NCBI GenBank assembly: GCA_034440575.1
Contig: JAOTOL010001616.1
Span: 1-64,000 of the forward strand
From: Imbricaverruca yamaguchii
Lineage: Eukaryota; Arthropoda; Thecostraca; Neoverrucidae
Reading direction: 5' to 3'
DNA: 64,000 nt
The position numbers were made by a program, and so were the translations under genes. Below are positions 47,032 through 58,652 of the stretch, one piece after another. The notes under the pieces were generated by a model. That model searched no databases. It saw nothing but the letters and a program-made list of their open reading frames with translations, and was not told the origin of the DNA. Within the stretch, counting starts at the first letter, position 1. Every line of letters begins with the position of its first letter.

Positions 47032-47085
<54 letters not shown>
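47032..47085. repeat. (TA)n microsatellite
   Basis: About 27 TA units upstream of gene copy B, within the duplicated unit. Confidence 0.9.
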
Positions 47086-47087
<2 letters not shown>

Positions 47088-48234
47088 CATGCTATATTGC
47101 TATAGCATGCTATTATCACGCTACCCTGGTCCGGAAAACGTAAATAGGAAACTGTGCGAGGATCCAATAGCGACACAAAGTTAATGCAATTGAGGTCTTG
47201 TGTTCTCCAAAACTCCATCGTATTTATTGATACTTTCAGCAGTGAATTCTGACAGTATGCACAATATCGGTATCTGATTGTTGTTGGTGGTGGGCGTGAT
47301 ACATGTTAATGAAAGAAAATGGCGTGTCTTTTTTTTATCGCGGAACAATCGAAGTCTCATGAAGCCTCCATATTCTAGCATATAATTCCTACCTTCGACT
47401 GACCTACGTAATAAAAGCTCAGGCAATTAACGTAATTTCCAATCTCCGGTGCGAATTTGAATAAAGTCATCAAGTTACTGAGCTCTGTCTTATCGATGAT
47501 CGTGGCGCGTAGGTTTTGTGGGCTTTTCTTTGTTGCACAAATGGAACAGAGCTGGCGGAATAAGGATTGGTGGCAGCAATCGCTTAACAACTTCATGACG
47601 GAGGGCAAAGTACGAGCGTGTGCATTACCAGATTGAGGGTATATTTCAAGTCTAGTATTGACTCTACTTTTGGATAGTCAATGCAAGGGTTGGTAATTAC
47701 GAGTAATCAGTTATTGGTTATTGGTGAAATGCATGAAATATTGGAATATACTATGTTTTCAGCATTGAATAGACATTGATCCCAAAAAATATGTGTCGAC
47801 GTGATGCTTCTTGACGTGTGGTTATGAAGTCCACATGGGTCGTTTTGAACAGTATCTTGTGAATACATTTCGTTCTTATGCTCATCATTGCGGGTTCTCC
47901 TACACAATCGTGCGTATTATTCTTACACAATCTCGTAGCACAAACTAAACGATTACCTTATGAAGTGTGATTTCATGCCATATTGTTTCTTTATGATATA
48001 GTACTGCTATAATTTTTGTTAATGTAGGTTTTCCGTTGTTACCTGCCTCCAAAAATGAAGCAATAGCGTTCATTGATGAGTGCTCTCTTAGTTCAAAATT
48101 TAGCTTAGGAGTTTTCAAAGAAATTTATAGGTGGATTGTTCCCATCGCGATTTCAACATCCTACCGTAGTCGTTTCGACGTATCATTCCCTACGGAAAAC
48201 CATCATTTTATCGCTGGAAGCCCGGTGCCGACCA

Positions 48235-48405
48235 GGGGGGGGACGAGTAGCCTAGGGGTAAGTTGCTCGTCTCACAATCGAAAGGTTGTGGGATCGAGTC
48301 TCACCTGTCGCTACTCTTCGCCCGCGACCAATCGGCGTGAGAAATTCGCGACGCTGTATGACTCAACGGTTGATGTGTCGTAAAAGCCAATAACCAACCA
48401 ACCAA
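48235..48405 (+). mobile_element. tRNA-headed SINE, copy 4, with 13-bp TSD
   Basis: A box TAGCCTAGGGGTAAG, B box GGATCGAGTCTC, body with CCAATCGGCGTGAGAAATTC and tail AATAACCAACCAACCAA. It interrupts block c of the tandem unit: CCGGTGCCGACCA (48222-48234) is repeated as CCGGTGCTGACCA (48406-48418). The paralogous sites at about 43828 and 62968 are uninterrupted, which confirms the insertion boundaries. Confidence 0.9.
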
Positions 48406-48599
48406 CCGGTGCTGACCATGGCGATGTGACCAAGCCCGATTATGGCGCGGTAAAGACGAACTGAAGGCGAGCATAAATAACAGCGCAACGTAATATTTTG
48501 GCATATGAAGGATTGCTGTTGTTGTTTTGTTTTGTTTAATTAAGTGCTAACAGACAGTTCACACCACCTTTGAACCACTCGTTGGCAACCAACGCATGG

Positions 48600-48609
48600 A
48601 GTATATATA

Positions 48610-48667
<58 letters not shown>
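48600..48667. repeat. (TA)n microsatellite
   Basis: About 30 TA units in block d; short or absent in the paralogous blocks at 55.37 and 63.19 kb. Confidence 0.9.
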
Positions 48668-48673
<6 letters not shown>

Positions 48674-49079
48674 CATACATCCATCTCATCCATGATTTAT
48701 TTTTATATTGGCGTGCACTGACAGGAACAGGATGATTGCTCCATTACAAGTCTTACACATAGGTTAATTACCATAACTTATCATTGAGAGTAAAATAAAC
48801 GAGCATTGTATAACCACGACATTTCTTATTGATTTCGGAAACACTACCGTGTGAAATGCTGCATCATGTATTTAATAATCACATACTAATACCAGGTTCG
48901 AATATCCGACCTATAGTATTATTCAGCGTTCAAGCTCCGTGTCTACGCACATAGGTTTAGGCTTGTCAAAATAATTCGTGTTTTTCTCATCATAATCATT
49001 AGTGTTGCATATATTAGTTTTGAGCCCAATCATCCCATGCCATGTACTGGCACTCGGCACTCATCGGAAATGTTCTAAA

Positions 49080-49905
49080 TAAATCGTGTTGTGACAGGGG
49101 GGGGGTTGTGGAAGACAATTAGATTAGACATCTTGTTTAGTTATTTAATTTATTTAAAAACAAACAAAACAAAAACAAACAATTGTTTAGTAGTTCGCTT
49201 TCTTGAGGACTCGATATTTAACATGACAGTATAGGAGGTAGATTTTTAGAAAATAAAAAATATTTTTTTTGGTTTTTAAACAAGTGTGTTGGTGTTGTTA
49301 GATGTTTATAGTAGTAAGTTGGGTATTCAAAGGGCACACAAAGGTTCAAAGGGCTATATAGTTGCGACTTGTGTGGAAGTAGATTAGACATTTTGTTTAG
49401 TTATTTAATTTATTAAAAGAAAAAAAAAAAAAAAAAAAATTGTTTAATAGTTTCTGCTTTTCTATTAATGATAGCGATTTATAGTGAATGATAGTTAGCT
49501 TTTTTGTGGGTTTTTTAAAAAAATATTAAAAAAAATAAATTTAAAAAAAAATTAAAAAAAAAACCCAACGTTTAAGAATTTTTTCCACCAGGAAGCCAGC
49601 ACAAAAAGAAAAAAAAAACCCCCATAAAACAGAGTTTTCCAACCCCAACCCCCCCTTTTTTAAGGGGGGAAAAAAAAAAAAAAAAAAAAAAAAACCAAAC
49701 CAAAAAAAAAAAAAAAAAACCCAGGGGGGGGCCCCCCCCCAGGGAAGGGTTGCCCCCCCCCTGGGGGGGGGGGGGTGTTTACAAAAAAGGGGAAAAAAAA
49801 AAAAAAAAAAAAAAAAAAGAGGGGGGGTTTTTGTGAGGGAAAAGGAAGGGGGAGGGGGGGGGGGGGGGGGGGGGTTAGAAAAAAAAATGGCAGGTGGGGT
49901 GGTGC
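49080..49905. other. Low-quality homopolymer-rich sequence
   Basis: Long runs of A, C and G (for example 49676-49800 and 49855-49875) and repeated noisy copies of TTTAGTTATTTAATTTATT. This is unlike anything else in the window and most simply read as unpolished or gap-filled sequence. The Pro/Phe-rich open frame here should be ignored. Confidence 0.7.
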
Positions 49906-52647
49906 GGGTGTAGCCACCGGCCCGGGGCGGCAGACAAAAGTGATACTGGATAGGTAGTAAGAGTCAGTGTGGTCATGGAGACTCTCGTGTCTCATTTGAG
50001 GGGTATTTTGTAAGGTGGAGGGACGGGGTGCATCACGGCCTGATGCCGGGTAGGACCTGGTACCTGCGGTGGCCGGTACGTGATACCGTTTAACACAGTC
50101 ATGTGCATGTGGGGTAATAACATGGGTCATACTAGCGAGAGCTTCTGGGAGTACAGGGCCCTCGCCACCCTGAAGGGTACCAATGAGTGCTTGTAACAGG
50201 AATTTTGCCTGGGGCTAGAGCCTCCCCGAGTGGAGCTCTGGGCACTGGCGCTAAACCAGGGTGGAAGCTCTGCCGGGCTGGTTTATTGTAGAGGTGGGAG
50301 GTTTTTGCATGGTGGGACCTCTATCAGAGGGTGGCCTGCATTTTTCTGAAGGGGTCCATGTGTTGGCAAGTATATGAGCATGTCCTTCGGGAAACTAGGA
50401 AATGGGTGGGAGGGATAATGCATTGCCAACTCAGGAATATTCCATGTGTCGCCAAGGCAATAGAACCTAAGTCTGCAAATAGGGACAGCAGCAACTCAGG
50501 TGACGAGTTATAGTTCATCTGTGATAAAGAACTCCTCAATATGAAAAGCCAAGGTGGTTTGGCATTTGTTAGTGTATGATGTTTAATGCTCGTATCCGTT
50601 CCAATTTGATGAGTTCAAGTGTTATGTTGCCGAGGAGGAACCGGATTTTGTTTGCATTACGGAGGCATGGGTCAGTGAAGGATATTTTGGAGATAACTTA
50701 CAGGACTATGATATCCAGGGATACAATATGTTTTCGTGCAATAGGGTCCAGCAATGAAAGGGGTGGCGTAATGCTCTTGTGAATAGCTTATTCGTTCTCA
50801 AAAGTAGCGGTGGGGATAAAATGTGTTGTGGAGTTCATTTGGCTTGATGTCACTGTGGGAAAGGCAACAGCAATACTCTTGGATAGGAGCTTTCTACCGA
50901 TCAGGAACCCTGCCACATTCTCAGCAACTGGAGCTTGACAAGGTGATTTGTGAGGAAATCGTAGAAACTTTAAGAGGAAGTGCCTTATTCTCGGTGACTT
51001 TAATCTAAAGGTTATGAAAATGCTGGTGTTGGCTCCCCATCGTGCAAAATGTTCAGGAAATGCCTTGAAGAGGACCTGTTCTTACACCAGTTTGTATCGG
51101 AACCTACCAGGCATGGTTCATTCTTGGACCTTGTATTCTCGATTTAGTGACTTGGTTCAAGACTTGACTGTGGCGAAACTCTGGGAAAAGTGACCATAAC
51201 ATAGTTAGATTCAAGGCACATGTAGGGAAATTATCAGGGATAATTTGGTAAGGTTCCAAATTTCAACAGAGCGGACTTTAACGGCATGAGCGGCTTTAGT
51301 GCCATCAGATGGGAAGAAGAATTCTCCATTTGAGTGCCTGTGAAATGTGGGAAAGTTCAAATCTTACTTAAAGGAAACTCAGATTGACATGTCCCCCAAA
51401 GCAAAGACGCAAAGAAGGGTAGAAAGCCAGCATGGCGTACACCAGACGTGATAAAAGCAATTAGGGCTAAGAAAACTGCATTTAGAGTTTTTAAGAAGCC
51501 TCAATGTCATTAATCTAAGGCGTATCGAAAAGCTAGAGACACTGTGAAGCAAAAAACCAGAGCAGCAAAGCGAGCAAAGGAACTGGATTTAGCTGAAACT
51601 GTAATGGGGACAGTAAAAGTTCTTTAGTTTCTACAGCTGAGTAAAGTTTCTAGCACAATTGGTCCACTGGAAGTAAACGGGACTACATTGGGTGAGGATA
51701 GTGTGGTTGGAGCTGAGCAGCAGTTCAAATCAGTGTTTACATTGGAATATGACCAATCTGCCGACCGTACACCATAGTTCTTCATGGGATCTGACAAATG
51801 ATGTTGATTTCATTGGTAGTGATGTTGTTTACAATCAATCAGGAAAATAAAGCCAAATAAGGCAGCAGGACCTGATGATATTTATGCTAGGGTGTTGCGG
51901 AAACTGAAAAGGAACTGGCATTTCCACTTAGTATAATATTTTGTAGATCGTTTCACATAATGAATTCCAACCGATTGAAAGGGCAAATGTAGTTCCTATT
52001 TTCAAAGAGAAAGGGAAAGTTGAAAACTATAGGCCAATAAGTCTCACATCCCTAGTCTGCAGGTACTGAATCAATTATCAGGATAGAATAGTTGTATCTG
52101 AAGGTAGCGATTGATTCAAGATACTCAACATGGATTTGAAAAGGACGATCTGTCTGACAAACCTCTTGGACTTTTGAACTTCGCCCAGAACATTTGATCG
52201 GGAAATCAGGTTGATGTAGCATATCTTACTTTAGTAAGGCCTTTGACAGGTACCCCATAAACGTTAATGATACAGCTTCGTCCCATGGTATTGCGGTGCA
52301 TCTTAAATGGATGTTGTGCTTTCGATAGACAGAAGAGTGATGCTAATGGTACAAGTCATCATGGCAAATGTTCTTGTGAGTCCCCGGGTCGTACTAGGCC
52401 ATTACTGTTCATTATATTTGTAAATAACATTGAAAGTGGCCTAAGCGTAAAGTTTTGAAATTTGCGATGATTGAAGGTCTTTGGCAATAACAGGTCAGGA
52501 TAGCATATCCCTGCAAAACTTGACAACTTGTAGTGTCCGAAGAATGGCAAATGAAATTTAACTTTGATAAGTGCAAAATCATGCATGTAGGTAAGCAGCA
52601 TATGAAGGCTCCATACTTGATGGGTGGCCAAGTCTAAGGACTCAACA

Positions 52648-52679
<32 letters not shown>

Positions 52680-52735
52680 GGTTGGCCTTGGAAAGATTTA
52701 AACTTCACCAACAGGGTAGTGGAACACTGGAACCC
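49905..52735 (+). mobile_element. CR1-like LINE copy with many small indels
   Basis: Aligns along its length with the LINE at 57935-61235, and keeps parts that copy lacks: the endonuclease N-terminus (EEPDFVCITEAWVSE, about 50620-50670) and the endonuclease/RT linker (51560-51780). It keeps the endonuclease SDH (near 51190) and the RT FADD codons (near 52465), both altered in the other copy. Dozens of one-base deletions, often in homopolymers, break every frame. The part equivalent to 60505-60980 is missing and replaced by poly-A at about 52650, and another A run follows at 52757. Whether the breaks are biological or sequencing error is open. Confidence 0.75.
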
Positions 52736-52757
52736 CCCCCAAAAAAACCCCCAAAAA

Positions 52758-52801
<44 letters not shown>

Positions 52802-53724
52802 ATTTAAAGGGGTATTTTTGGTATAAAAAGTAAAAAAAAAAAACTTGCCAAAAATTTTTAAAAAAAAAAAACGCCAAAAAAATTTTGGGAAAATCGGTGG
52901 TGCGCTCCCAAGAAGTATGTGATGTATATAAGATAATCACTGAAAGGCATAGCACGCTGTAACCATGTAGAACAGCCTTTTGAATAGAATAGCCTTCCAT
53001 AGTACCGAAAGTCCATAGCCATACACGTAATCGTGCATTTTCTCGTACAATACATTGTATTGCTGAACAACTCCGGTATCTAGTCCGCTGATTCAACAGT
53101 GCTGTGTCCCATTGGGAAGCAACAAAATGTGTTTCAAGTTAGCCCAAGCACCGTTGTGATATCGGAAACCTTGAAGGTATCGGGCGCTTAATGTCTGTGC
53201 CACCAATGCCTTGTTGGCACCCATTGCAGCGTTGCAATGCTGGGACCACGAAACCGCTCCGTAGGCCTGCTTCCCATAGTGCAATGGGGTTGTGGGGTCG
53301 ATTGGCATGGCCACGTATACCGCTTTACTGATTGCTGATTTCACTGAGTACGGTCTGTACTGGTAGCGTCGTGCTGTCCATTTATCGACATCACCTTGTG
53401 CTTACGTGTGCAGTAGTCGGAAGTATTCTCCATGTATGGTCTGATATTGTTCATGATGGCGTTTGATACACCGAAATCGTATGTTATCACACGAATAATG
53501 TATTCCTTCAAAAACGTGAAATAAGTACATTTCAAAACACTCTTCGTCATTATGTTTGCGAAATGAGAAGCGCTCAGTTTATATTGGCGATCTAATACTT
53601 GATAATACATTTCATACATCGAAAGTGTATTTTAGCACATAGAGAATATGCAGTTCCTTCAAAAACATAAAACTAGTGCACTTGTTAACAGGTTTCATTG
53701 CATTTTGCGGGCAGGATGCTTTTC

Positions 53725-54538
53725 TCAGGCATAAGATCCACTGTTGGATCCTCCGTATCCACCATTGAAACTTCCGTGAGATCCACCGCTGGATACACCT
53801 CCGTATCCACCACCTGATCGACGTCCGTATCCACCACTGAAACTTCCGAACCCACCGCTAGAACTTCCGTATCCACCGCTGGATCCACCTCCGTATCCAC
53901 CACCTGATCGACGTCCGAACCCACCGCTAGAACTTCCGTATCCACCGCTAGATCCACCTCCGTATCCACCACCTGATCGACGTCCGTACCCACCGCTAGA
54001 ACTTCCGAACCCACCGCTAGAACTTCCGTATCCACCGCTGGAACTTCCGAACCCGCCACGGGATCCACTTCCGTATCCACTGCTTGATCCTCCGTATCCG
54101 CCTCGAGACACGGTCACGTATGAGCCGCCATGTCCTCTGGAGAATGACCTCCCGCCGCCGTAGCCGGCGGCTGCGACAGCCAGCAATGTGGCTGCGCAAA
54201 TCAAAACGGCCTGGAAGAGAAACACTCGTCACTAAATACAGTAACCGCGGTAATTCAAGGAGTGTAGTAGCTAAAGTAATTTCTAGGTGAAATACAAAAG
54301 CGTTAGTTGACTTCCGCTTGTCCGCTATGCATTCATGCGTATTTATCCATGCATACATATGTATATAAATATACATGTGTACAGAACCTTTCAACTAATG
54401 CGTTTCCTTATAGTTTACACGAACCAAAACACATTGCCAATACATACTGCACGGGTTGCTACCACGGTTCCTGTCTGAATCGTCCGAATGGGTGGCTCAA
54501 TGCTTCTGGCCGTGCGAAATACTAACCAGTCCCTTCAT
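53725..54538 (-). CDS. Secreted Gly/Ser/Tyr-rich repeat protein, copy C (165 aa)
   Basis: Exon one 54538-54527 (MKGL, donor GTTAGT); exon two 54210-53725 after acceptor TTTCTCTTCCAG, phase 0, stop TGA. Signal peptide [19 protein letters not shown], then [19 protein letters not shown]. The middle part repeats a 23-residue unit containing [20 protein letters not shown], and the end is GGSNSGSYA as in copy B. The TATA box is again 60 bp upstream of the ATG. The intron is 316 bp, much shorter than in copy A, because the microsatellite has not expanded. Same proposed role as copies A and B; the three differ mainly in repeat number. Confidence 0.8.
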
Positions 54539-54591
54539 GTTGTTGGTCAGTCAGTGGCTGTTAACTGTACCCCGGTATCGTCTGCTGCTGC

Positions 54592-54598
54592 TTTTATA
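54592..54598 (-). promoter_or_regulatory. TATA box of gene copy C
   Basis: TATAAAA on the minus strand, 60 bp upstream of the ATG at 54538; the surrounding 40 bp match copies A and B closely. Confidence 0.75.
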
Positions 54599-54919
54599 CC
54601 GACGGCCGCACGAGTTTCCCCATGCACTTTGCAAGTATCCGAAGGTCAGTAATGCAGAGTGGGTGCACGTCACAAGAATGGTGCTCTTTTTCTATCAGAT
54701 TATTTGTGAGATTATAATCTACCGAGGCCGTGAACAAACACGACATGAAGGTGCCGTTTTCCAGAGGTTGGACGATTTTGTCCGTGCTATGTGAATCACC
54801 ATTCTTCTTCAGTCCGTGAACCAACTCCCACTTCCTATCCCCACAGGACGCAGCATATGGGGCAAAGTATATATATGTCCAAGTCATGTGATGATTTATT
54901 TCATCCGTGACATCGGAAA

Positions 54920-54971
54920 TGGGCGCTGTATGACCGAAGCAGTCGATGCGCCCCTAAGCCCAAATAACCAA
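54920..54971 (+). mobile_element. Mini-retroposon, 52 bp, perfect 15-bp TSD
   Basis: TGGGCGCTGTATGACCGAAG, CAGTCGATGCGCCCCTAAGC and tail CCAAATAACCAA, between identical CCGTGACATCGGAAA at 54905-54919 and 54972-54986. The target is ordinary mixed-composition sequence, so the duplication is unambiguous. This is the cleanest copy and fixes the element length at about 52 bp. Confidence 0.9.
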
Positions 54972-56079
54972 CCGTGACATCGGAAAGATTTGTATCGCAA
55001 AACAATCAATATCCCATGAAGCTTCCATATTCCAGCATATTATTCGTGCCTTGGATTGGTCTATGTAATGAAAAGCTCAGGTAAGTAACATGATTTCCAA
55101 GAAGTGTTGCGGAGTGTAATGAAGTCATGAAGTTACTGCTCTCTGCTTTATCGACGTTCTTGGCGCGTAGACTTCGTTTGTTATTTTATTTGTTGCATAA
55201 ATGGGACAGTGACCTGGCGGAGCAAATATTGGTGACAGTAGTGTAACAATTTCGTGACGGAGGGCAAGTCGGAGCGTGTGTCAGCGAAGTAGTACCTTGT
55301 TTGTTTATGAAGTTCGGACAGACAAGTCACACCACCTTCGAACCACTCGTTTGCTACCAAAGCTTGGAATAAATGTATGTCTTATCCATGTTTTATTTTT
55401 GTATTTGCGGGTACTGACAACAACAGCATGATTGTTCCATAATAAGTCTTACACATAGGTTAACTACCATTGCTTATCATCCAGAGTAAATTAAACGACC
55501 ATTGTACAACCACAAAGTTTTTATTCATTCCGTATTCACTACCGTGTAAAATGCTGCACCATGTATTTAATGAACACATCATACCAATACCAGGTTCGAA
55601 TATCCCAACTGTAGTATTATTCAGCATTCAAGCTTCGTGGCTACTCACATAGGTGTAGGCTTGTGAAAATAATTACTTTTTCATCAGAATCATTAGAGTT
55701 GCAGATCCTAGTCAATCCAATCCAGTCATTCCATGCCATGTATCGCCACTCATCCGAAATGTTCGAAGTAAATGGTGTTGTATGCGTAACACCAGGTGTA
55801 CACAAGGTTTCCACGCCTGTAATTTCCTTTGAGAATAACATACCAAAATTATCTGGGATTCTATCATGTGTTTTCAGCCGTGACTTCCCTCCCGTAGATC
55901 ATTAACCTGCGCTCTAATTATAGATGATTTCCTCGTGTCTGTCAGCTGTCCGGCTGAACTAATCCTTCAGGTAACAATTAAGGATGAACATACACAGCCG
56001 TTAACTCGAAAAGAACCAGCTATTGCAATTTATTCCAACTCATACTCCATGCAATCATCACAAGAATGCATGAATATGA

Positions 56080-56950
56080 TTAACACGCGCCCTGGACGGC
56101 CTCTGAAAATTGCGCGCACTGCAGGGGGGCCCGATTCCGCCCCCTACGATCACGTCTCCTATCAAGGCTGGGGCAACGAAATTCACAGGGTGGATGGGTA
56201 CGGTAGTAAACTCTATTTTGTGCAAATTGTATGACCTTTGGATAATATCTTCGAGGTCAAATGAGGTCAAAATATCAAGATTGTCTGGTTTTGCGTGGCT
56301 TTGATTGTCATTGTTATGAATCGCTGAGATTGCGTTTAAGTGCTCCAAATGGACAGCAATGATGTTTTGGACATTACTAGTGATGCAATGCAGATGTTAG
56401 ACCCGGAATTTGACCTCAGGTCACCTATATAGCAGTATTTGATCAGGTCATTACCTGCTCCTGTTACTGAAACCGGGTCGCCCGCCCGGCTACTCCGACA
56501 ACAATGACAAACAGTAGTTTGCAGTATGTGTAGGGAGTAACATACAACGTGCCATCGCTCGCATGACAGTCATTTGCATCGATGACAACAGTCCAGTTGA
56601 CCAAGTTTGGTTCAATTAACCTGCCATGAACTTGACCTGACTTGACAGTACAATAGTATACATCAAACTAGTCGCTAATGTTGCCAAGAACATTTCCTTC
56701 TTGCCAATATACGGGAAGCGGATCAGCGCCGATTTTTGTGGTCTGACGGTTATAATTTTTTTTAACTTTAACGACTCCTAACTCGAAAAAAAATTCCGTC
56801 GATTTTCGTTTATTTTTTGCTTTAAGCAACGCGCCGGTCATTTCTAAGCAGGTACGCAAACAATGGCGTATGTCTCCCGGTAAAATCTGGAGTTATGTGC
56901 GTAAAACCGGAGGGGTGGGAGGATTTCGCTCGTCCTCCAGGCAATGATGA
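56080..56950. mobile_element. TTAA-type element, partial copy
   Basis: Starts TTAACACGCGCCCTGGACGG at 56080 and follows the element at 31691 (GGCCTCTGAAAAT, then the ATGACCTTTGG region). It has only one of the two 360-bp units and ends at CGTCCTCCAGG near 56941 without the terminal TTAA. It lies between blocks d and e of the tandem unit. Confidence 0.7.
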
Positions 56951-57936
56951 TAGGCAATGCTGTTTGATACGAAAGTAGCATAGTAATTAGTAACCCAACG
57001 AGAGGTGGAAATTTGGTGGTTATGTCCCCCCTGTCGTGACAGAGGGGCTCATTTCAGCGGGAAAAGCGCGACGAAGTTTAACTTACATGGTGGGACCAGT
57101 AACAACTGGCGCCCCCCGCCTCATGGGTGGTGGGCTCCCGAGAAGTATGTGTGTTCTTAGGACAGTGGTTGCGTTGGACCGAATAATTCGCCCTGGGGAC
57201 TATAAAATTAACGCCGGAACCCGCAACATTCCGATCTCGCTTCCAATATGCACACGGTTGGACCCCGAGTACTCGCGCCGCCATTCCCAAGTCGTACCGG
57301 GCTCTGAACAATGAAGTTGAGTGCTAAGAAAACTTGATGTCGGGCTCCCAATAATCCGCGTCGACGACCCAAAGTATGTACAGGAGCCTTCTTTGAGCTG
57401 AACTATGCCAATGGCCTCTCAAGACATTGTATTCTAAGTTTCACATCAAGCTGTACCACACTCAAGAAGTTTGTGTTTTGAGATGTGTGTAAGATAGTCA
57501 CTGAAGGGCATAACACTCTGTAACCATGCAGAACAGCCTGTCGATTAGAATAGCCTTCCAAAGTACCGAAAGTCCGTAGCCATAAACATCATTGTACAAT
57601 GTCTCGTCAAAGACATGGTAGTGCTGAAAATATTTAGTATCTAGCCGGCTGATCCAATAGTACTGTGTCCCATTGGGAAGTATAAAATATGTTCAAAGTT
57701 AACCCAAGCAGCGTTATGAAAGCGGAATCCTTGGAGGAGTCTGCCGCTTAATGGCTACACCACCAATGCATTGGTGGCTCTCCTTGCAGCATTACAATGC
57801 TGGGAACAAGAAAGCCCTGTATAGGCCAGCGTCCCATAGTGTAATGGTTGTGGGGTCGATTGGCATGGCTACGTATGTCGCTTTACTGATTCCTGATTCC
57901 ACTGAGTACGGTCTGTACTGGTAGCGTCGTGCTGGG

Positions 57937-58430
57937 GGACTTCTGGTCGTAGGGGACTCTCGTGTGCGACATTTAGATCGGGTATTCTGCAAAGGTAGGA
58001 AGGATAGGAGGTGCATCACCAGGCCTGGTGCCAAGGTGAAGTACCTGGTACCAGTGGTGGCACAGGTCACCAGTGATCACCAGTTTAGTAGTTATAGTGC
58101 ACGTAGGGGTAAATAACATAGGTCCTGCTAGGAGTGAGGAGCCTCTGCGGGACTACAGGGCCCTTCTGGCCACCTTGAAAGGTAACAATAGAGTCATTGT
58201 AACAGCAATTTTGCCTAGGGCTAGAGCCTCCCCTGAGTGGAGCTCCAAGGCACTGGCAGCCAATGCCAGGGTAGGTAAGCTCTGCCATGACCTAGGTTTC
58301 ACCTTTGTAGACGAGTGGTGCAGGTTTTATGCATCGTGGGACCTCTATCACAGGGATTGCCTGCACTTCTCTGAGAAGGGGATCCACGTGTTAGGCAAAG
58401 TGTATGAGCATGTCCTTCAGGGAAACTAGG
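57937..58430 (+). pseudogene. LINE ORF1 with SGNH/GDSL esterase-like domain
   Basis: The first frame gives LLVVGDSRVRHLDRVF (block I, GDS). After a frame change near 58080 it continues TSLVVIVHVGVNNIG (the GxN block) and ends with DLYHRDCLHFSEKGIHVLG (the DxxH block). CR1-clade ORF1 proteins carry such an esterase, thought to aid nucleic acid or membrane interactions during retrotransposition. The copy is 5'-truncated, frameshifted, and lacks any N-terminal zinc or PHD region. Confidence 0.75.
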
Positions 58431-58652
58431 AAATGGGGTGGGGAGGGATGAAATTGCATTGCCAACTCAGGAATATTCCAATAGTGTCAGCCAAGGCAAT
58501 AGAACCTCAAAGTCAGTAAATAGGGACACCAGTAGTTCAAGGAGACAGAGTGATAGTTCATCCAGTGATAAAAGAACTCCTCAGTATGAAAAAGCCAAAG
58601 GTGTTTATGGAGCATTTGTTAAGTGTGCGACATTTAGATCCAGGGATACAAT

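Noticed and set aside
48240..48315. Functional tRNA gene
   Set aside because: A and B boxes are present, but the anticodon arm is poor (8-nt loop or no U33), and the sequence continues into a SINE body with target duplications.
49660..50130. 156-codon Pro/Phe-rich frame
   Set aside because: Produced by homopolymer junk in the low-quality stretch.
52800..53096. 98-codon minus-strand frame ending in a Phe-rich stretch
   Set aside because: Antisense to block e of the tandem unit plus A-rich junk; no conservation of the frame in the other blocks.
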